Shown here piece by piece: positions 1 to 9,975 of a DNA stretch of 48,080 nt; positions within the stretch are counted from its first letter, which is position 1; each line of letters begins with the position of its first letter. This DNA comes from Candidatus Moraniibacteriota bacterium (lineage in GTDB: Bacteria > Patescibacteriota > Minisyncoccia > Moranbacterales > DUUL01). Position numbers and translations under genes: made by a program. The stretch lies in NCBI GenBank assembly GCA_027008775.1, contig JALVDV010000009.1, positions 1 through 48,080 of the forward strand, given 5' to 3'. Under the pieces are notes generated by a model. That model worked only from the letters and a program-made list of their open reading frames with translations. It made no database searches and was not told where the DNA came from.

Positions 1-792
1 ACCGGAAACATCTAAACTATAGGCTGGGTTGGTTTTGCCAATGCCAATATGACCATTACTGCCTTTGATAAATAAACTGTTATTGTCAAAAGAAAGATTG
101 TGGTTGTCCAGATTGACATTGCGGTTATTGTTGAGGGTGCCGTCTTCGGTGTAAAGATTATGGATTTCTACCTTAGTATTGTTAGTATTGATTTCCAAAT
201 CAATTTCACTTACACCTCCCGTTCCCGGGTAAGCGGGTAGATCTAAAAGAGAATTATCTATTTTTCCGTCTTCGTTGAGAACAATAATATTTCCCGGTTT
301 GGTGCCGACTTTTAGTTTATTGAGAACCTGAGAAAAGGATTGACTTATTTTTCTATCTATAATGCTTTCCAGCTTTACTTCTTCTTCCTCTCCTCCCAAA
401 ATAACCGCTTTGCGGGGAATCATTTCTGCATCTTGGTTGATACGAATTCCCAGATAGTATTTGTTGTAAGGTAAGCCGGGAGGATTAAGAGTGGCTTCCA
501 GTTTGCCGTCTTTGATTTCTATGGTTTTATTGGTAGACCAGACTCTTTCTTTTAAATCTGCGTCAGAGGGATAAGGATCTTTTTTTAGGCGGTTGATTTT
601 GTATAAGGCAAATCTTACTTGATAAGAACCGTCAGCTACCAGTTGGCCGTTTTTCTTATCAAAAATCAAAGCTCGGACAATAAAAGGCTCTTTCTTTTCC
701 GCTGAAGCTTGGTGAATAAAAACTCCGATACTAAAAAGAACCACTGCCAAGAGCAGGCTCAGTTTGATTTTGTTTTTTGTTTTGGTTGGCAT
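1..792 (-). CDS. Secreted S74/tail-fibre-like protein, 3' end off window
   Basis: This reading frame is open from an ATG at 792 to the left edge (264 codons, no stop), so the protein is partial at its C-terminus and absent from the ORF track. Residues 1-31 form a signal peptide (positive start, hydrophobic core LSLLLAVVLFSIGVF, cleavage near QASA). A beta-rich segment resembling surface-protein domains follows (RALIFDKKNGQLVADGSYQV), then a coil-forming stretch rich in Asn and Asp. The last visible residues, HIGIGKTNPAYSLDVSG, match the IGTTxPxxxLDVxG motif that typically precedes trimeric fibre or S74 chaperone regions. No clear ribosome binding site precedes the start. Function is inferred as a cell-surface fibre; the enzyme or adhesin role is unknown. 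Confidence 0.7.
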   Translation of the reverse strand, partial: MPTKTKNKIKLSLLLAVVLFSIGVFIHQASAEKKEPFIVRALIFDKKNGQLVADGSYQVRFALYKINRLKKDPYPSDADLKERVWSTNKTIEIKDGKLEATLNPPGLPYNKYYLGIRINQDAEMIPRKAVILGGEEEEVKLESIIDRKISQSFSQVLNKLKVGTKPGNIIVLNEDGKIDNSLLDLPAYPGTGGVSEIDLEINTNNTKVEIHNLYTEDGTLNNNRNVNLDNHNLSFDNNSLFIKGSNGHIGIGKTNPAYSLDVSG

Positions 793-879
793 TTTTGATT
801 TTGGTTAAACAAAAACTTCAAAAAACTGGTCAGTCAATCTGGTTTTTTGTTTATGTTTTCCGTAATTTTCGCTTTGTTT

Positions 880-1068
880 TTATTCTTTTTCAATACTGAT
901 GGCTTCAACCGGACAGCTATCAATGACATCCTGGATGTCACAGTCGGCTCCGGAACAATCATCGGCAATTACCTGGGCTTTGCCGTTTTCTAGTTGGAAG
1001 CACTGGCTACACATCAACTCACAAGTGCCACAACCAATACATTTTTCTTGATCTACTTTAACTTTCAT
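880..1068 (-). CDS. 4Fe-4S ferredoxin
   Basis: This 62-residue protein carries the cluster motif CIGCGTCELMC near its N-terminus and a distal CP (DSCPVEAI) near its C-terminus, with extra cysteines between (QCF, DDCSGADCD). This is the pattern of a small single-cluster ferredoxin of the Thermotoga/Desulfovibrio type, a soluble one-electron carrier. The length is normal for that family. The gene stands alone on the minus strand, upstream of the secreted protein at 1-792 with an 87-bp gap. The redox partner cannot be told from this window. Confidence 0.88.
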   Translation of the reverse strand: MKVKVDQEKCIGCGTCELMCSQCFQLENGKAQVIADDCSGADCDIQDVIDSCPVEAISIEKE

Positions 1069-1212
1069 TTTTAATTGGACTTATTTTTAATTTCTTGGTC
1101 AGTATGTTTTCTTTTTTGATTTTAACACAAGAAAAAATTTCCGCAAGTGTTTTGTTGCTTTGCGTCTTCTTACATCTCAGCGGTTGTATTTTCGGAGAGA
1201 ATGGAGTAAGAT

Positions 1213-1923
1213 ATGGTTATGAAAATCATAACGATTAGCGGAGTTGATGGCTCCGGTAAAACAACTCAGTTATTACTGCTTAAAGAATATTTGGAAAAGA
1301 AGGGTTTTTCCGTGATTCTCTTTCATTCTGTTAGCTTCTCCTTGGTCAACAATCTTTTGAAAAAGAAAAAAGAAAAATTGGCTCGGCGGGTGAAAGAAAA
1401 ATCAAAAGTTAGTCAAGAACAGGTTTCAATTTTTGAAGAAGAACCGGCCAAGGCGGTCACTCGCTCCGGTTGGTTGGGAATTTTAGCCAGAAAATTAGTC
1501 CTGCTGATTGACCTTTACCGTTTCAGACGACTGCTCACAAAACTTTCCCATGAAGGAACCGACTACCTATTGTCTGATCGTTATTTTTATGACCAAATTA
1601 TTAATATTCTTTATCTTTCTTTCCAGGAAAGGATTTTGCATAATTTGACTTCGCCTCGGAAAAAGAAAGTGCCGGTTAAACTCTCCCTTTTACTGAGGCT
1701 GGCTGACAGGTTGATTGTAAAACCAGATTGGTCGTTTTTTGTTGAAATTAAACCGGAGGTTGTTTTGAAAAGAGATAAAGAGTTGGAACAAGATAAAAAT
1801 TACCTTCTAATTAAAAATTCCTTGTATCGTAAGTTTGTTCCTCATTGGCAAATTAGGGTTTTAGATGGTCAGGATAGTATAGAGAATATTCAGGAAAAAA
1901 TCAGAAATATCATTGGTGTCTAG
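1213..1923 (+). CDS. Thymidylate-kinase-like P-loop protein
   Basis: The 236-residue protein begins with beta-strand plus P-loop ISGVDGSGKTTQ (residues about 7-18), the signature of the dTMP kinase family, and has the downstream DRYFYDQ motif typical of the DR(Y/F/W) element. The middle (residues 60-120) is basic and poorly matches canonical Tmk, and the usual lid Arg motif is not obvious. It may therefore be a diverged nucleoside or sugar kinase-like member, as is often seen in polysaccharide loci. A GGAG lies just upstream of the ATG; a second ATG two codons later is also possible. It heads a plus-strand run of surface-glycan genes. Confidence 0.7.
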   Translation: MVMKIITISGVDGSGKTTQLLLLKEYLEKKGFSVILFHSVSFSLVNNLLKKKKEKLARRVKEKSKVSQEQVSIFEEEPAKAVTRSGWLGILARKLVLLIDLYRFRRLLTKLSHEGTDYLLSDRYFYDQIINILYLSFQERILHNLTSPRKKKVPVKLSLLLRLADRLIVKPDWSFFVEIKPEVVLKRDKELEQDKNYLLIKNSLYRKFVPHWQIRVLDGQDSIENIQEKIRNIIGV

Positions 1924-2096
1924 CAAATAGCTGTGTAATCAAAAGAAATCTAGAGTGGAAATTTATTCCGGCAAAGCAGATAAGTTGATGTGCGCGCTTG
2001 TTGATTTTTTTTCTGAATGTCGCCAAGTTTGTTACCTAACCACCCTGGATTGATTGCGAGGCTATTGGTTATTAAGGACTAACGAAATTACTAGAA

Positions 2097-3632
2097 ATGT
2101 CTGCAATTATTAAAGTTTCTCTTCTGCTAACTTTGGCGGAATTGTTTTTTAATCTTTCCGGTTATATCACCCACGCTATTTTGGGGAGGACATTGGGTCC
2201 GGCGGAATATGGACGCTACGGCTTGGTTATCACCGTGGCCACAATGATTGTCACTCTAATCGGACGAGGAGTACCGGTGGCCATGAGTAAATATCTTAGC
2301 GAAGTTTATTCTCGGAAACCAAAGGAACTTAAGCATATCAAAAAAGTTAGCGCCGAAGTGCAATTTGTTTTGGTTTTTTTCTTGACTCTGTTTTATTATT
2401 TGGCCGCCCCTTTCTTGGCTGATATTCTCAATGACTTTTCTTTAACGCCTCTTTTTCGGTTATCAACTTTGATTATCCCCGCCTTTGCCGCCGCCAGTTT
2501 TTACGTTTATTTCTTTACCGGAGTTCACAAATTCAAACTTCAGGCTTATCTGAAATTTTTTCGCGGACTAAGCAAGATTGTTTTGATTGTGGGTTTGGCC
2601 TACTTTTTCAGAACAAAAGGCGCCATTCTGGGGCACGCTTTGGCTCCTTTCTCTGTTTTTGTACTGGCTTTGCTTATTGATCAGGGTTTTATTTTGAAAA
2701 GCAAACGAAAGGGATCGGATGACAGGATTAAGACCAATTCAGACTCAAAAAGAGAAAATTTGGAAGCAAGCGGAGAGAAATTTGCCTACAAAAAACTTTC
2801 CCGCCGAGCTTTGCTTAATTTTGCTTGGCCAATCACCCTTTTTATGATTTTCTACGAGATTATGATCACCATTGATCTTTATATGGTCAAGGGTTTATTG
2901 GAAAGCGATCGGCTCACCGGTTTTTATAACGCCTCTTTGACTGTCGGTCGTCTTCCTTTTTATGCTTTTTATTTCCTGACCATTATTCTCCTGCCGAAAG
3001 TTTCGGAAATTAAAGCGCGCCGTGACAACCGGCAAATGCAAAAAACTTTGCAGAGCGCCATGCGCTTCTTGTTTATTTTGATTATCCCCAGCGTTAGCTT
3101 GCTGGCGATTTTTTCTCGTCCCACTCTGGAGTTGTTTTATGGACAAAAATATTTAATGGCTACGCCTCTTCTGCAAGTCCTGGCTATCGGTCTGGGATTT
3201 TTGACCGTTTTCTACATTTTGGCTTTTGTCTTGAACGGCGCCGGGAAGAATAAACTGCCGATGTGGATAGCCCTGGTTGGAATGATTGTCAACAGCGGAT
3301 TAAATTATGTTCTCATAAATAAATTGGGAGTGTTGGGGGCCGCTTTGGCTACCAGTTTGACTTCTCTGCTTATAATGGTTTTGGCGGTTGTTCTAACGGA
3401 AAAATACGTGGCCAGCTTTTTGAATGTAATCTCTCTTTTAAAATATGCCTTGGCCACTGTCGTAATTTCGCTAATCGCCTATCATTTACCTCAAGGAAAA
3501 ATAATTTTTATTTTTGAATTTGCCGTCCTTTTGGCAATTTATTTTGCAATCTTGCGAATTTTGGGTGAAGTAACCGACGAAGATTTAAATTATTTGCGTC
3601 CCTTTTGGAAAAAGTTTTTGAAAAATAATTAG
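2097..3632 (+). CDS. Polysaccharide flippase, MOP/Wzx family
   Basis: This 511-residue protein has about 12-14 hydrophobic segments. Its N-terminus matches the MATE/MOP flippase pattern (GYITHAILGRTLGPAEYGRYGLV, like RfbX/Wzx 'R.LGp..yG.y'), with a basic cytosolic loop at residues 200-235. Such proteins move undecaprenyl-linked oligosaccharide across the membrane. It lies between a kinase-like gene and membrane glycosyltransferases, as expected in an exopolysaccharide or S-layer glycan locus. The start is the first ATG; the ribosome binding site is weak. Confidence 0.85.
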   Translation: MSAIIKVSLLLTLAELFFNLSGYITHAILGRTLGPAEYGRYGLVITVATMIVTLIGRGVPVAMSKYLSEVYSRKPKELKHIKKVSAEVQFVLVFFLTLFYYLAAPFLADILNDFSLTPLFRLSTLIIPAFAAASFYVYFFTGVHKFKLQAYLKFFRGLSKIVLIVGLAYFFRTKGAILGHALAPFSVFVLALLIDQGFILKSKRKGSDDRIKTNSDSKRENLEASGEKFAYKKLSRRALLNFAWPITLFMIFYEIMITIDLYMVKGLLESDRLTGFYNASLTVGRLPFYAFYFLTIILLPKVSEIKARRDNRQMQKTLQSAMRFLFILIIPSVSLLAIFSRPTLELFYGQKYLMATPLLQVLAIGLGFLTVFYILAFVLNGAGKNKLPMWIALVGMIVNSGLNYVLINKLGVLGAALATSLTSLLIMVLAVVLTEKYVASFLNVISLLKYALATVVISLIAYHLPQGKIIFIFEFAVLLAIYFAILRILGEVTDEDLNYLRPFWKKFLKNN

Positions 3633-3766
3633 TTGTGTCACTTGTTAATTTCGTCGTTATCGGTAAAATATTAGTAAAAAACATATAAGATGTGATATAT
3701 CGTGCGCAAAATACTGTTTAAATCATGGAATTATATACACTGGAACTAAATTCATAACATCTTCAA

Positions 3767-5608
3767 ATGTCTAGAAAATACACTTTTTCTTTCTTGTTTA
3801 TCATTCTTTTGCTGGGCTTCGCTCTGAGATTTTACAATCATCACCAATGGCTTTTCTTTAAATGGGATCAAGGACGGGATGCCATTTTGTTGGCGCCGGC
3901 CGTCAAATACGGTCCGGAACATTTACCTTTATTGGGACCGCGAGCCACTAAAATTGAGGGTGATTACCTTCGTTTGGGACCAGCTTATTATTATGTTCAG
4001 TATCTGACAGCCAAAATTTTTCGCTCCGTTCAACCACCGGTCTTTGCTTACTCCGATTTATTTTTCGGTGTTTTGACAATTTGGTTGCTCTACCTTTTTC
4101 TTCACCTTTATTTTTCTCGCTCCATTTCTTTACTGGGAGCGCTCTTTTATTCCTTGTCTTTTTTGGCAGTGCAATATTCCCGTTTTTCCTGGAATCCCAA
4201 TTCCGTGCCTTTTTTCACTTTGCTGACTTTCTACAGTTTGTTACGTTTTGCCGGGGCGAAAACTTTTAAAAGTAGGCTGGGCTGGTTAAGTTTGTGGGCG
4301 CTGGCTTTTGCGGTAGCTTCCCAATACCATTTTTTCGCTTTTTTTGTTTTGACTTTCGTCTCGGCGAGTTTTTTTGTTTTTTATTTTTGGCGAGAAATTA
4401 CAACCTTTTCCAAAAAGAAAGATTTTTTTTCCACGCTGAAATTCATTCTCTCTCAAAGAGGTTTGCGCTACTTGCTGAGAAAAATTTTTTCAAGGGCTTT
4501 TATTTTTTCCGGAGCGATTATTCTACTCATTTTTGCCTTTGTTTACAGTCCGGTCATTATCAGTGATTACAAGACCGGGGCCAGCAATACCAAATTGTTT
4601 TTTAAAATGTTTAGTGAATCCGGTCGGGCAGACAAAACATTTACCCAAAAACTGTTGAGAAATTTTCGTCAACAGGGTGATAATTTTTGCCTGCTAACCA
4701 CCGGTTTTAAACACCGGGCCGGACATAAAAACGATCCCTTAACGGTCGGTTTTGGTCTAGCTTTACTTTTCTCTTTTTGGCTGATTCTAAAAAAAGAATG
4801 GGAACTGAAAAGAAATTATCCGGAAAAATTTAAATTTTACTTTCCGGTTTTGCTTTTCATTTGGTCGGCGGGATTTTTTCTAATCACCATTCCCGCTTCC
4901 TACCAACTGCGTCCACGTTATTTTGTGCCCGTTTTTACTTTGCCGGCTATCATACTCACTTTTTGGCTCTCCCTTTTGGACCGCAAGTTGGTAAAACATA
5001 ATTTCATAATTTTACTGATCTTGACTTTGCTGGCTTCCTTCCCTAATATCTACAACCTGGGGCGGTGGTTCAAAGAGCAAAAGCTTTCTCAAGAACACTC
5101 TTTCAAAACTTATCATACCTTGATTTTAAAGCATCGTGACGGAGTGACCCTGGGACAATTGGAAAGAGCCAGAGATTATTTAATTGAAGAACAAAATAAT
5201 TCTCCGTCTGAAAAACTATACTACAATACTCCTACTGAATACTATTTACCTTTTATTTATCTATTAGCCATCAAAAACAAAAACGAGAAAATTTTGCCGG
5301 TAAGAGATTTGTCGGAACTGGCCGGGAAAAGAATTATTTACGTTATCAATACCGGAGCTGATAAATCTGCCGGTAAACAGTTGAAGCCTTTTTTACGAAG
5401 AATCTCTTACCGACAATTTGGACAGCTGTTTGTTCACAAAATGACGGTGGTAAAAAAAGAGGAGTTGCAAAAAAGACTGGCAGAGAGAAACAGGAATTTA
5501 GCGACAAAAGGAGATTTGGCAACGGAAAAGAAAACCAAGCGATTATTTTGGCGTGATATTTTTGGCACTGATGATGATTTAGACGAAATATTGATTAAAA
5601 GTAAGTAA
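3767..5608 (+). CDS. GT39/ArnT-like membrane glycosyltransferase
   Basis: This 613-residue multi-spanning protein has an early extracytoplasmic acidic motif (FKWDQGRDA, residues 27-35), the position where PMT/ArnT-family GT-C enzymes carry the catalytic Asp. About ten membrane segments follow, with a soluble C-terminal tail rich in Lys and Glu. GT-C enzymes use polyprenyl-phosphate sugars to glycosylate proteins or lipids on the outer face of the membrane. The following GT2-GtrA protein could make the polyprenyl-phosphate sugar donor. Exact acceptor and sugar are unknown. Confidence 0.8.
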   Translation: MSRKYTFSFLFIILLLGFALRFYNHHQWLFFKWDQGRDAILLAPAVKYGPEHLPLLGPRATKIEGDYLRLGPAYYYVQYLTAKIFRSVQPPVFAYSDLFFGVLTIWLLYLFLHLYFSRSISLLGALFYSLSFLAVQYSRFSWNPNSVPFFTLLTFYSLLRFAGAKTFKSRLGWLSLWALAFAVASQYHFFAFFVLTFVSASFFVFYFWREITTFSKKKDFFSTLKFILSQRGLRYLLRKIFSRAFIFSGAIILLIFAFVYSPVIISDYKTGASNTKLFFKMFSESGRADKTFTQKLLRNFRQQGDNFCLLTTGFKHRAGHKNDPLTVGFGLALLFSFWLILKKEWELKRNYPEKFKFYFPVLLFIWSAGFFLITIPASYQLRPRYFVPVFTLPAIILTFWLSLLDRKLVKHNFIILLILTLLASFPNIYNLGRWFKEQKLSQEHSFKTYHTLILKHRDGVTLGQLERARDYLIEEQNNSPSEKLYYNTPTEYYLPFIYLLAIKNKNEKILPVRDLSELAGKRIIYVINTGADKSAGKQLKPFLRRISYRQFGQLFVHKMTVVKKEELQKRLAERNRNLATKGDLATEKKTKRLFWRDIFGTDDDLDEILIKSK

Positions 5609-5737
5609 ATATTTACAAAATCGCCAATTTTTAATTTTGAATTTGTTAAGTTTATGGTGGTTGCTAGACAGGTGGTTTTGGATGAAAATACGCTCTTCGT
5701 CTGCTGGAATATTTAAAAAATTAACTCATCCCCAAGA

Positions 5738-6907
5738 ATGAAAGAAGAAGTAAATTATTTGCGAAAAAAAAAGAAGTCTTTGAAAAAAGGGTCGCCTTTT
5801 GTAACCATTATTCCGGCCACTTTTAATGAGAAGGATAATATTGCTCCCCTGGTGGAAGGTATTAAAAAGACGATGAGCAATACACCTTATGATTATGAAA
5901 TCATTTTCGCCGACGATAGCAATGATGATACTCCACAGGAAATCAAAAAATTCGTAGTTAAATATCCGAACTTGGTGCGCTACTGGCGAGCTCCCGGTCA
6001 AGGTCTTTCAGCCGCTTTTATTTCCGCTTTTTCTCAGGCCAAAGGAAAATATATTGTTTGCATGGATGCCGACTTGCAACATCCACCGGCTTTAATTCCC
6101 AAGTTGTTACGGAAGTTGGATAAAGGCGCGGAAATCAGTATTGCCAGTCGCTATATTCCGGGGGGCAGTAATGAAGGCCTGGGAAAATTCTGGAGCTTTT
6201 ACGGGATTTATCGCCGAATAGTATCAATCGGAATGTCTTATTTGACTAAAATTTTATTTGTTCCCATTCGGAAGACAACCGACCCGATGACCGGCTTTTT
6301 CGCCTTCCGAAAGGATTTAATTAAGGACATCAAACTGGAGGCCAAGGGTTTTAAAATATTAGTGGAAATCTTGATGCGCTCCAAACCGGTGAATGTAAAA
6401 GAGGTTCCCCTGAAATTTCAACCCCGAGAACACGAAACCAGTAAGGCCACTTTGAAACAAGGTGTTAATTTTTTCAAACACTTGAAACAATTATTTTTTG
6501 AATTGCCCGAGGCGGGAAGGTTTTTTAAATTTTGTCTAGTGGGCCTCAGCGGAGTGGTGATAAATCTGGGATTTTTGTATTTATTTGTTGAGTTTTGGTT
6601 GATGCAAAAAACTTACGCTTTCGCGCTTTCAATTATTATTTCCATTTTAACCAACTATTTTTTCAACTCCCGTTTCACCTACCGTGACAATCGCTCCTCC
6701 TCCCGCAAAGAAAGTCTGCGTCGTTTGACTTACTACTACGCTTTTGCTTTTTTGACCATGTTTGTCACCGTGGTCGTTTATAGTATCTTGCTAAACGTTT
6801 TTTCTCTCCACTATCTGCTGGCCGGTTTCTTGAGCATCGCTTTCACCACCATTCTTAATTTTGTCTTGGTGACCAAGATTATTTGGAAATTACCGGTGGA
6901 AATATAA
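5738..6907 (+). CDS. GT2 polyprenyl-phosphate sugar transferase fused to GtrA domain
   Basis: Residues about 18-250 form a GT2 domain like dolichyl-phosphate mannose synthase: IIPATFNEKDNI at the nucleotide-binding strand, FADDSNDDT, the DxD-type MDADLQHPP, and MTGFFAFRK. Residues about 258-385 form a GtrA-like four-helix membrane domain (FKFCLVGLSGVVINLGFLY, NYFFNSRFTYRD). The fusion is common: the GT2 part makes a polyprenyl-phosphate hexose and the GtrA part is thought to help translocate it. It probably supplies the upstream GT39-like enzyme. The N-terminus is very Lys-rich (RKKKKSLKKG). Confidence 0.87.
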   Translation: MKEEVNYLRKKKKSLKKGSPFVTIIPATFNEKDNIAPLVEGIKKTMSNTPYDYEIIFADDSNDDTPQEIKKFVVKYPNLVRYWRAPGQGLSAAFISAFSQAKGKYIVCMDADLQHPPALIPKLLRKLDKGAEISIASRYIPGGSNEGLGKFWSFYGIYRRIVSIGMSYLTKILFVPIRKTTDPMTGFFAFRKDLIKDIKLEAKGFKILVEILMRSKPVNVKEVPLKFQPREHETSKATLKQGVNFFKHLKQLFFELPEAGRFFKFCLVGLSGVVINLGFLYLFVEFWLMQKTYAFALSIIISILTNYFFNSRFTYRDNRSSSRKESLRRLTYYYAFAFLTMFVTVVVYSILLNVFSLHYLLAGFLSIAFTTILNFVLVTKIIWKLPVEI

Positions 6908-6989
6908 AACTTGTTTTCCCGGCGCGGAAGAGGGAAAGTAAAGTTGCCAGCGCTTGTTTTATCTGTTCTTGACAACCGTTGTTAACCGG

Positions 6990-8711
6990 TTAAGATTTTT
7001 GACTTTTGTCTAAACTGAGATAGCCAATCACCGTCGCTAGCCAAACCCAAAAGAAAGCCAGAAAAAATCCGCTGTTGAAAAGGTTTGGAATCAAGATTGC
7101 CAGAAAAGTCAGCAAGAAGTAGGTGGCGACCACTTCGTTTTTCTTTTTTGATTTGGCCGGGCTGAGTAATATTTTGCTGGCGATAACCAAAGGAGTAAGA
7201 AACAAGAGCGTGAACAAGAGGAGTCCAAAGAGGCCGGTTGATAACCAAACTTCCAGAAAAATATTGGAAGTGTTGTAGCGATGTCCCAGACTATCATTAC
7301 CTAAAATGAAGCCGCTGCTACCCAGACCTTGGCCAAAAAGTCGGTGCTTTTTTATGTTTTGCCAACTGAGACGGTATATTTTCCAGCGCAGATTGATATT
7401 GGGGTCCGGCCGAAAGACTTCTTTGATTAAATGGCCCCGTTCCCTCTCGGCAGAAATTTCTTCCAAATTGATGTGACGGCAACCAAATTTTTTCAACTCT
7501 GAAAGGTTTTTGATGGTGGCGCCGGCAGGTAATTCATTGGTGAAGTCTGAGAGTTGACAACTAACGGTTATTTTCTGCAGACCGGTCACGGAACTGGCGG
7601 CCCTGTTAGATAAATGAAATGAAGAAAGATGAAAAAGCTTGAGGATAAAGAAAGTAAAAAGCATAATCAACAGAAAGTTCAGCGATTCTTGCCAAAATTC
7701 TTTTCTGTTTTTGCGGAAAAACAAAATTGCTCCGTAGGCAAGGAAAACGGCCAGGACAGACAACCAAGCGCTACGGGAAACAGTGGCCAGTAAAATAATG
7801 AAAACCAGCGCCAAGAAAAGGTTCAGCAACCACTCCCCCACTCGGACCGCCGGAATGTTGAAAATACGCAAATCGGAAATTCGCCGAGAAAGTTCCCCTT
7901 TTTCGTCTGAATTCAAAAGTTTGAAGGTATACTTGGTGGCTAGAAGCAAAGCGATGATAAAAACCAAATACATACCCAGCCAATCCGGTTCGGTAAAGGT
8001 GGCATTGACTCTTTCAGCCATAACTGTCAGTGTCGGCCAGGCAAATTTTTCCCCAATCATTTGATAAAAGGCGGAAGCGACAACTGTTAGACTTCCCAGA
8101 AAGAAAAACCAGATTCCCTCTCGCAAATCTTTGAGAGTACGCAGGAAATTGCGGACCAGCCAGTAGAGTAATAAATAACTGAAAAGAACCAAGCTTAGTT
8201 TTAGGGAGAGTTGTTTATCAGGAGCGTTTTGCAGGGCCAAAATAGTGGCCAACCACAATAAAAGCAAAAGACGATCAAGAGGATTAAAATATTTTTCGTG
8301 GGGACCAATCTTTTTTTCTTGGCGGTGACGCCCTGCCCCGGCTTCACTGGACAATTTAAATCGCCAAAATTCTTTTCTTAGACAAGCCGGGCGAAGAATA
8401 TTAAAATCTATTTTGGCTGGACGAAAGATTTTCAAAATAATCAGCGCAATGGCCAGAATGAGTCCCAGCAATTGAAAGGGACGCAGGGAAAAGGGTAGTG
8501 TAGGCGGAGAAATAATAATATTTTCCAGGGGCAAGGTGGAAAGAAAAAGCCAAAACATTTGGCGAGGATATTTAAGAGAAAGAACAAAAAAAACCAGCGC
8601 CAAAAGGACAAAGCCCGCTGTTGAAAAAGGAGTGTTGCCGGTAAAATAAAGGAGTGTGAGGCTTAAATTGAAAAGAATAACAATCAGGCTCCAAACTAAA
8701 TATTTTCTCAT
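6990..8711 (-). CDS. O-antigen ligase/polymerase (Wzy/WaaL-like)
   Basis: The 573-residue protein has about 11-13 membrane segments and a large extracytoplasmic loop (residues about 375-465). The loop is followed by LFGQGLGSSGFILG and HRYNTSNIFLEVWLSTGLFG, the conserved Wzy_C region of O-antigen ligases and polymerases. It would polymerise or attach lipid-linked glycan repeats outside the membrane. It is the last gene of a minus-strand operon and starts 12 bp after the GT4 gene ends. A Lys-rich tract at residues 117-140 lies in a cytosolic loop. Confidence 0.83.
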   Translation of the reverse strand: MRKYLVWSLIVILFNLSLTLLYFTGNTPFSTAGFVLLALVFFVLSLKYPRQMFWLFLSTLPLENIIISPPTLPFSLRPFQLLGLILAIALIILKIFRPAKIDFNILRPACLRKEFWRFKLSSEAGAGRHRQEKKIGPHEKYFNPLDRLLLLLWLATILALQNAPDKQLSLKLSLVLFSYLLLYWLVRNFLRTLKDLREGIWFFFLGSLTVVASAFYQMIGEKFAWPTLTVMAERVNATFTEPDWLGMYLVFIIALLLATKYTFKLLNSDEKGELSRRISDLRIFNIPAVRVGEWLLNLFLALVFIILLATVSRSAWLSVLAVFLAYGAILFFRKNRKEFWQESLNFLLIMLFTFFILKLFHLSSFHLSNRAASSVTGLQKITVSCQLSDFTNELPAGATIKNLSELKKFGCRHINLEEISAERERGHLIKEVFRPDPNINLRWKIYRLSWQNIKKHRLFGQGLGSSGFILGNDSLGHRYNTSNIFLEVWLSTGLFGLLLFTLLFLTPLVIASKILLSPAKSKKKNEVVATYFLLTFLAILIPNLFNSGFFLAFFWVWLATVIGYLSLDKSQKS

Positions 8712-8723
8712 AGGTCTTTTTTG

Positions 8724-9974
8724 TTACTTGCCAGTTATCGTGAATTGTTTGTTTACTTTGTCTTGACTCTCCTCTCGGAGAAGTTGCAAAAATGTTTTTG
8801 TGAACCGGGACCAGGAAAATTTTTGACTCTCCCGGTAAGCCAAAGATATTTTTCGCTCCCTATTTTTCGGGTTATCCGTTAAGGATTTTTTTAGCATCTT
8901 TTTAATTTCATTTACATTTTCTGGATTTTCCACCAAATAGCCCGCTTCTTGACTGATTATCTCCGGAGTGGCGCTGGTATTAGAGGTTACCACCGGACAA
9001 CGAGAGGCCATGGCTTCTAAAACCGGCAAGCCAAACCCCTCGTAAAGTGAAGGATAAGCAAAAACCGTAGCCGCTTGATAAAAAGCCGGCAGATCACCCT
9101 CGGGAATAAAGCCGACCAGACGGTAGAGCTTTGGGTTTAAATGGTAATGCTCAGAATTATTTTTAATTTCTTTTTTGAGGTCGGTGACTAAAGGCACCAG
9201 GTGAGGATAAAAACGACCGGCCAGAACCAATTGAGGCGGATCAGCCAGACTGCTGGCTAAGGAGCTATAGGTTTTGATTAAATTGGCAATATTTTTACGA
9301 ATGTCAAATCCGCCGACATAAAAAATAAAATCGTCGCCGGGACTTAGGCCATATTTTTTTAGCTTCTCAAATATTTTATCGGGAGAGAGAGGTTGATAGA
9401 AAATTGGATTACAGGCAATGTAATTGACGGTAATTTTTTGAGGAGGAATGTGATAAACCCGGCTGATTTCCTCTTGAGAAAACTTGGAAACCGTTAAAAT
9501 TTTGTCAGCTCGTTTAATGGCTCGGTCAACAAAATATTGATAGCTTTTTTTGCGCCAATTGTTCAAGTAAACTGGAAAACGTTTGGGAACAACATCGTGC
9601 ACCAACATCAAATGTCTAAGACTTCTTGTTGAAAAAACGGAAGCGGACTGGTAAAGACTAAAAAAGTCAGTGCAACCATCTCGCTTGGCTTGTTGAGGCA
9701 ACCAATATCTTTCCCAAAGAAATTTTCTAAATAAATCGTCTCGCCGATAGTTGCCGGAGACGACTTGAAAAGAAATGTTTTGACCGGACAGTTGTTGTTG
9801 AAGTTTTTCCGGCACTTTTTTCTTTAGGTAAATTATAAATCGCCAGTCGTTAGGCAAATTTGTCCGAGCCAGGTCTTTTAAGAAGGAAACAGACACTTGA
9901 CCTATTCCAGTATCCGGCTGACACAGAAAGAATCCATTTATACCAATAACCCTGGACTTTGTTTTTTGAACCAT
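8724..9974 (-). CDS. GT4 family glycosyltransferase
   Basis: This 416-residue GT-B fold enzyme has the GT4 signature in its C-terminal half: FYVGGFDIRKN at the start of the second Rossmann domain, then YEGFGLPVLEAMASRCPVV with the E-x7-E donor-binding pair, and TSNTSATPEI. The N-terminal half has the acceptor-domain motif LMLVHDVVPKRFP. It transfers a sugar from a nucleotide donor in the cytosol. Only 1 bp separates it from the upstream J-like gene, so translation is probably coupled. Confidence 0.9.
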   Translation of the reverse strand: MVQKTKSRVIGINGFFLCQPDTGIGQVSVSFLKDLARTNLPNDWRFIIYLKKKVPEKLQQQLSGQNISFQVVSGNYRRDDLFRKFLWERYWLPQQAKRDGCTDFFSLYQSASVFSTRSLRHLMLVHDVVPKRFPVYLNNWRKKSYQYFVDRAIKRADKILTVSKFSQEEISRVYHIPPQKITVNYIACNPIFYQPLSPDKIFEKLKKYGLSPGDDFIFYVGGFDIRKNIANLIKTYSSLASSLADPPQLVLAGRFYPHLVPLVTDLKKEIKNNSEHYHLNPKLYRLVGFIPEGDLPAFYQAATVFAYPSLYEGFGLPVLEAMASRCPVVTSNTSATPEIISQEAGYLVENPENVNEIKKMLKKSLTDNPKNRERKISLAYRESQKFSWSRFTKTFLQLLREESQDKVNKQFTITGK

Positions 9975-9975
9975 T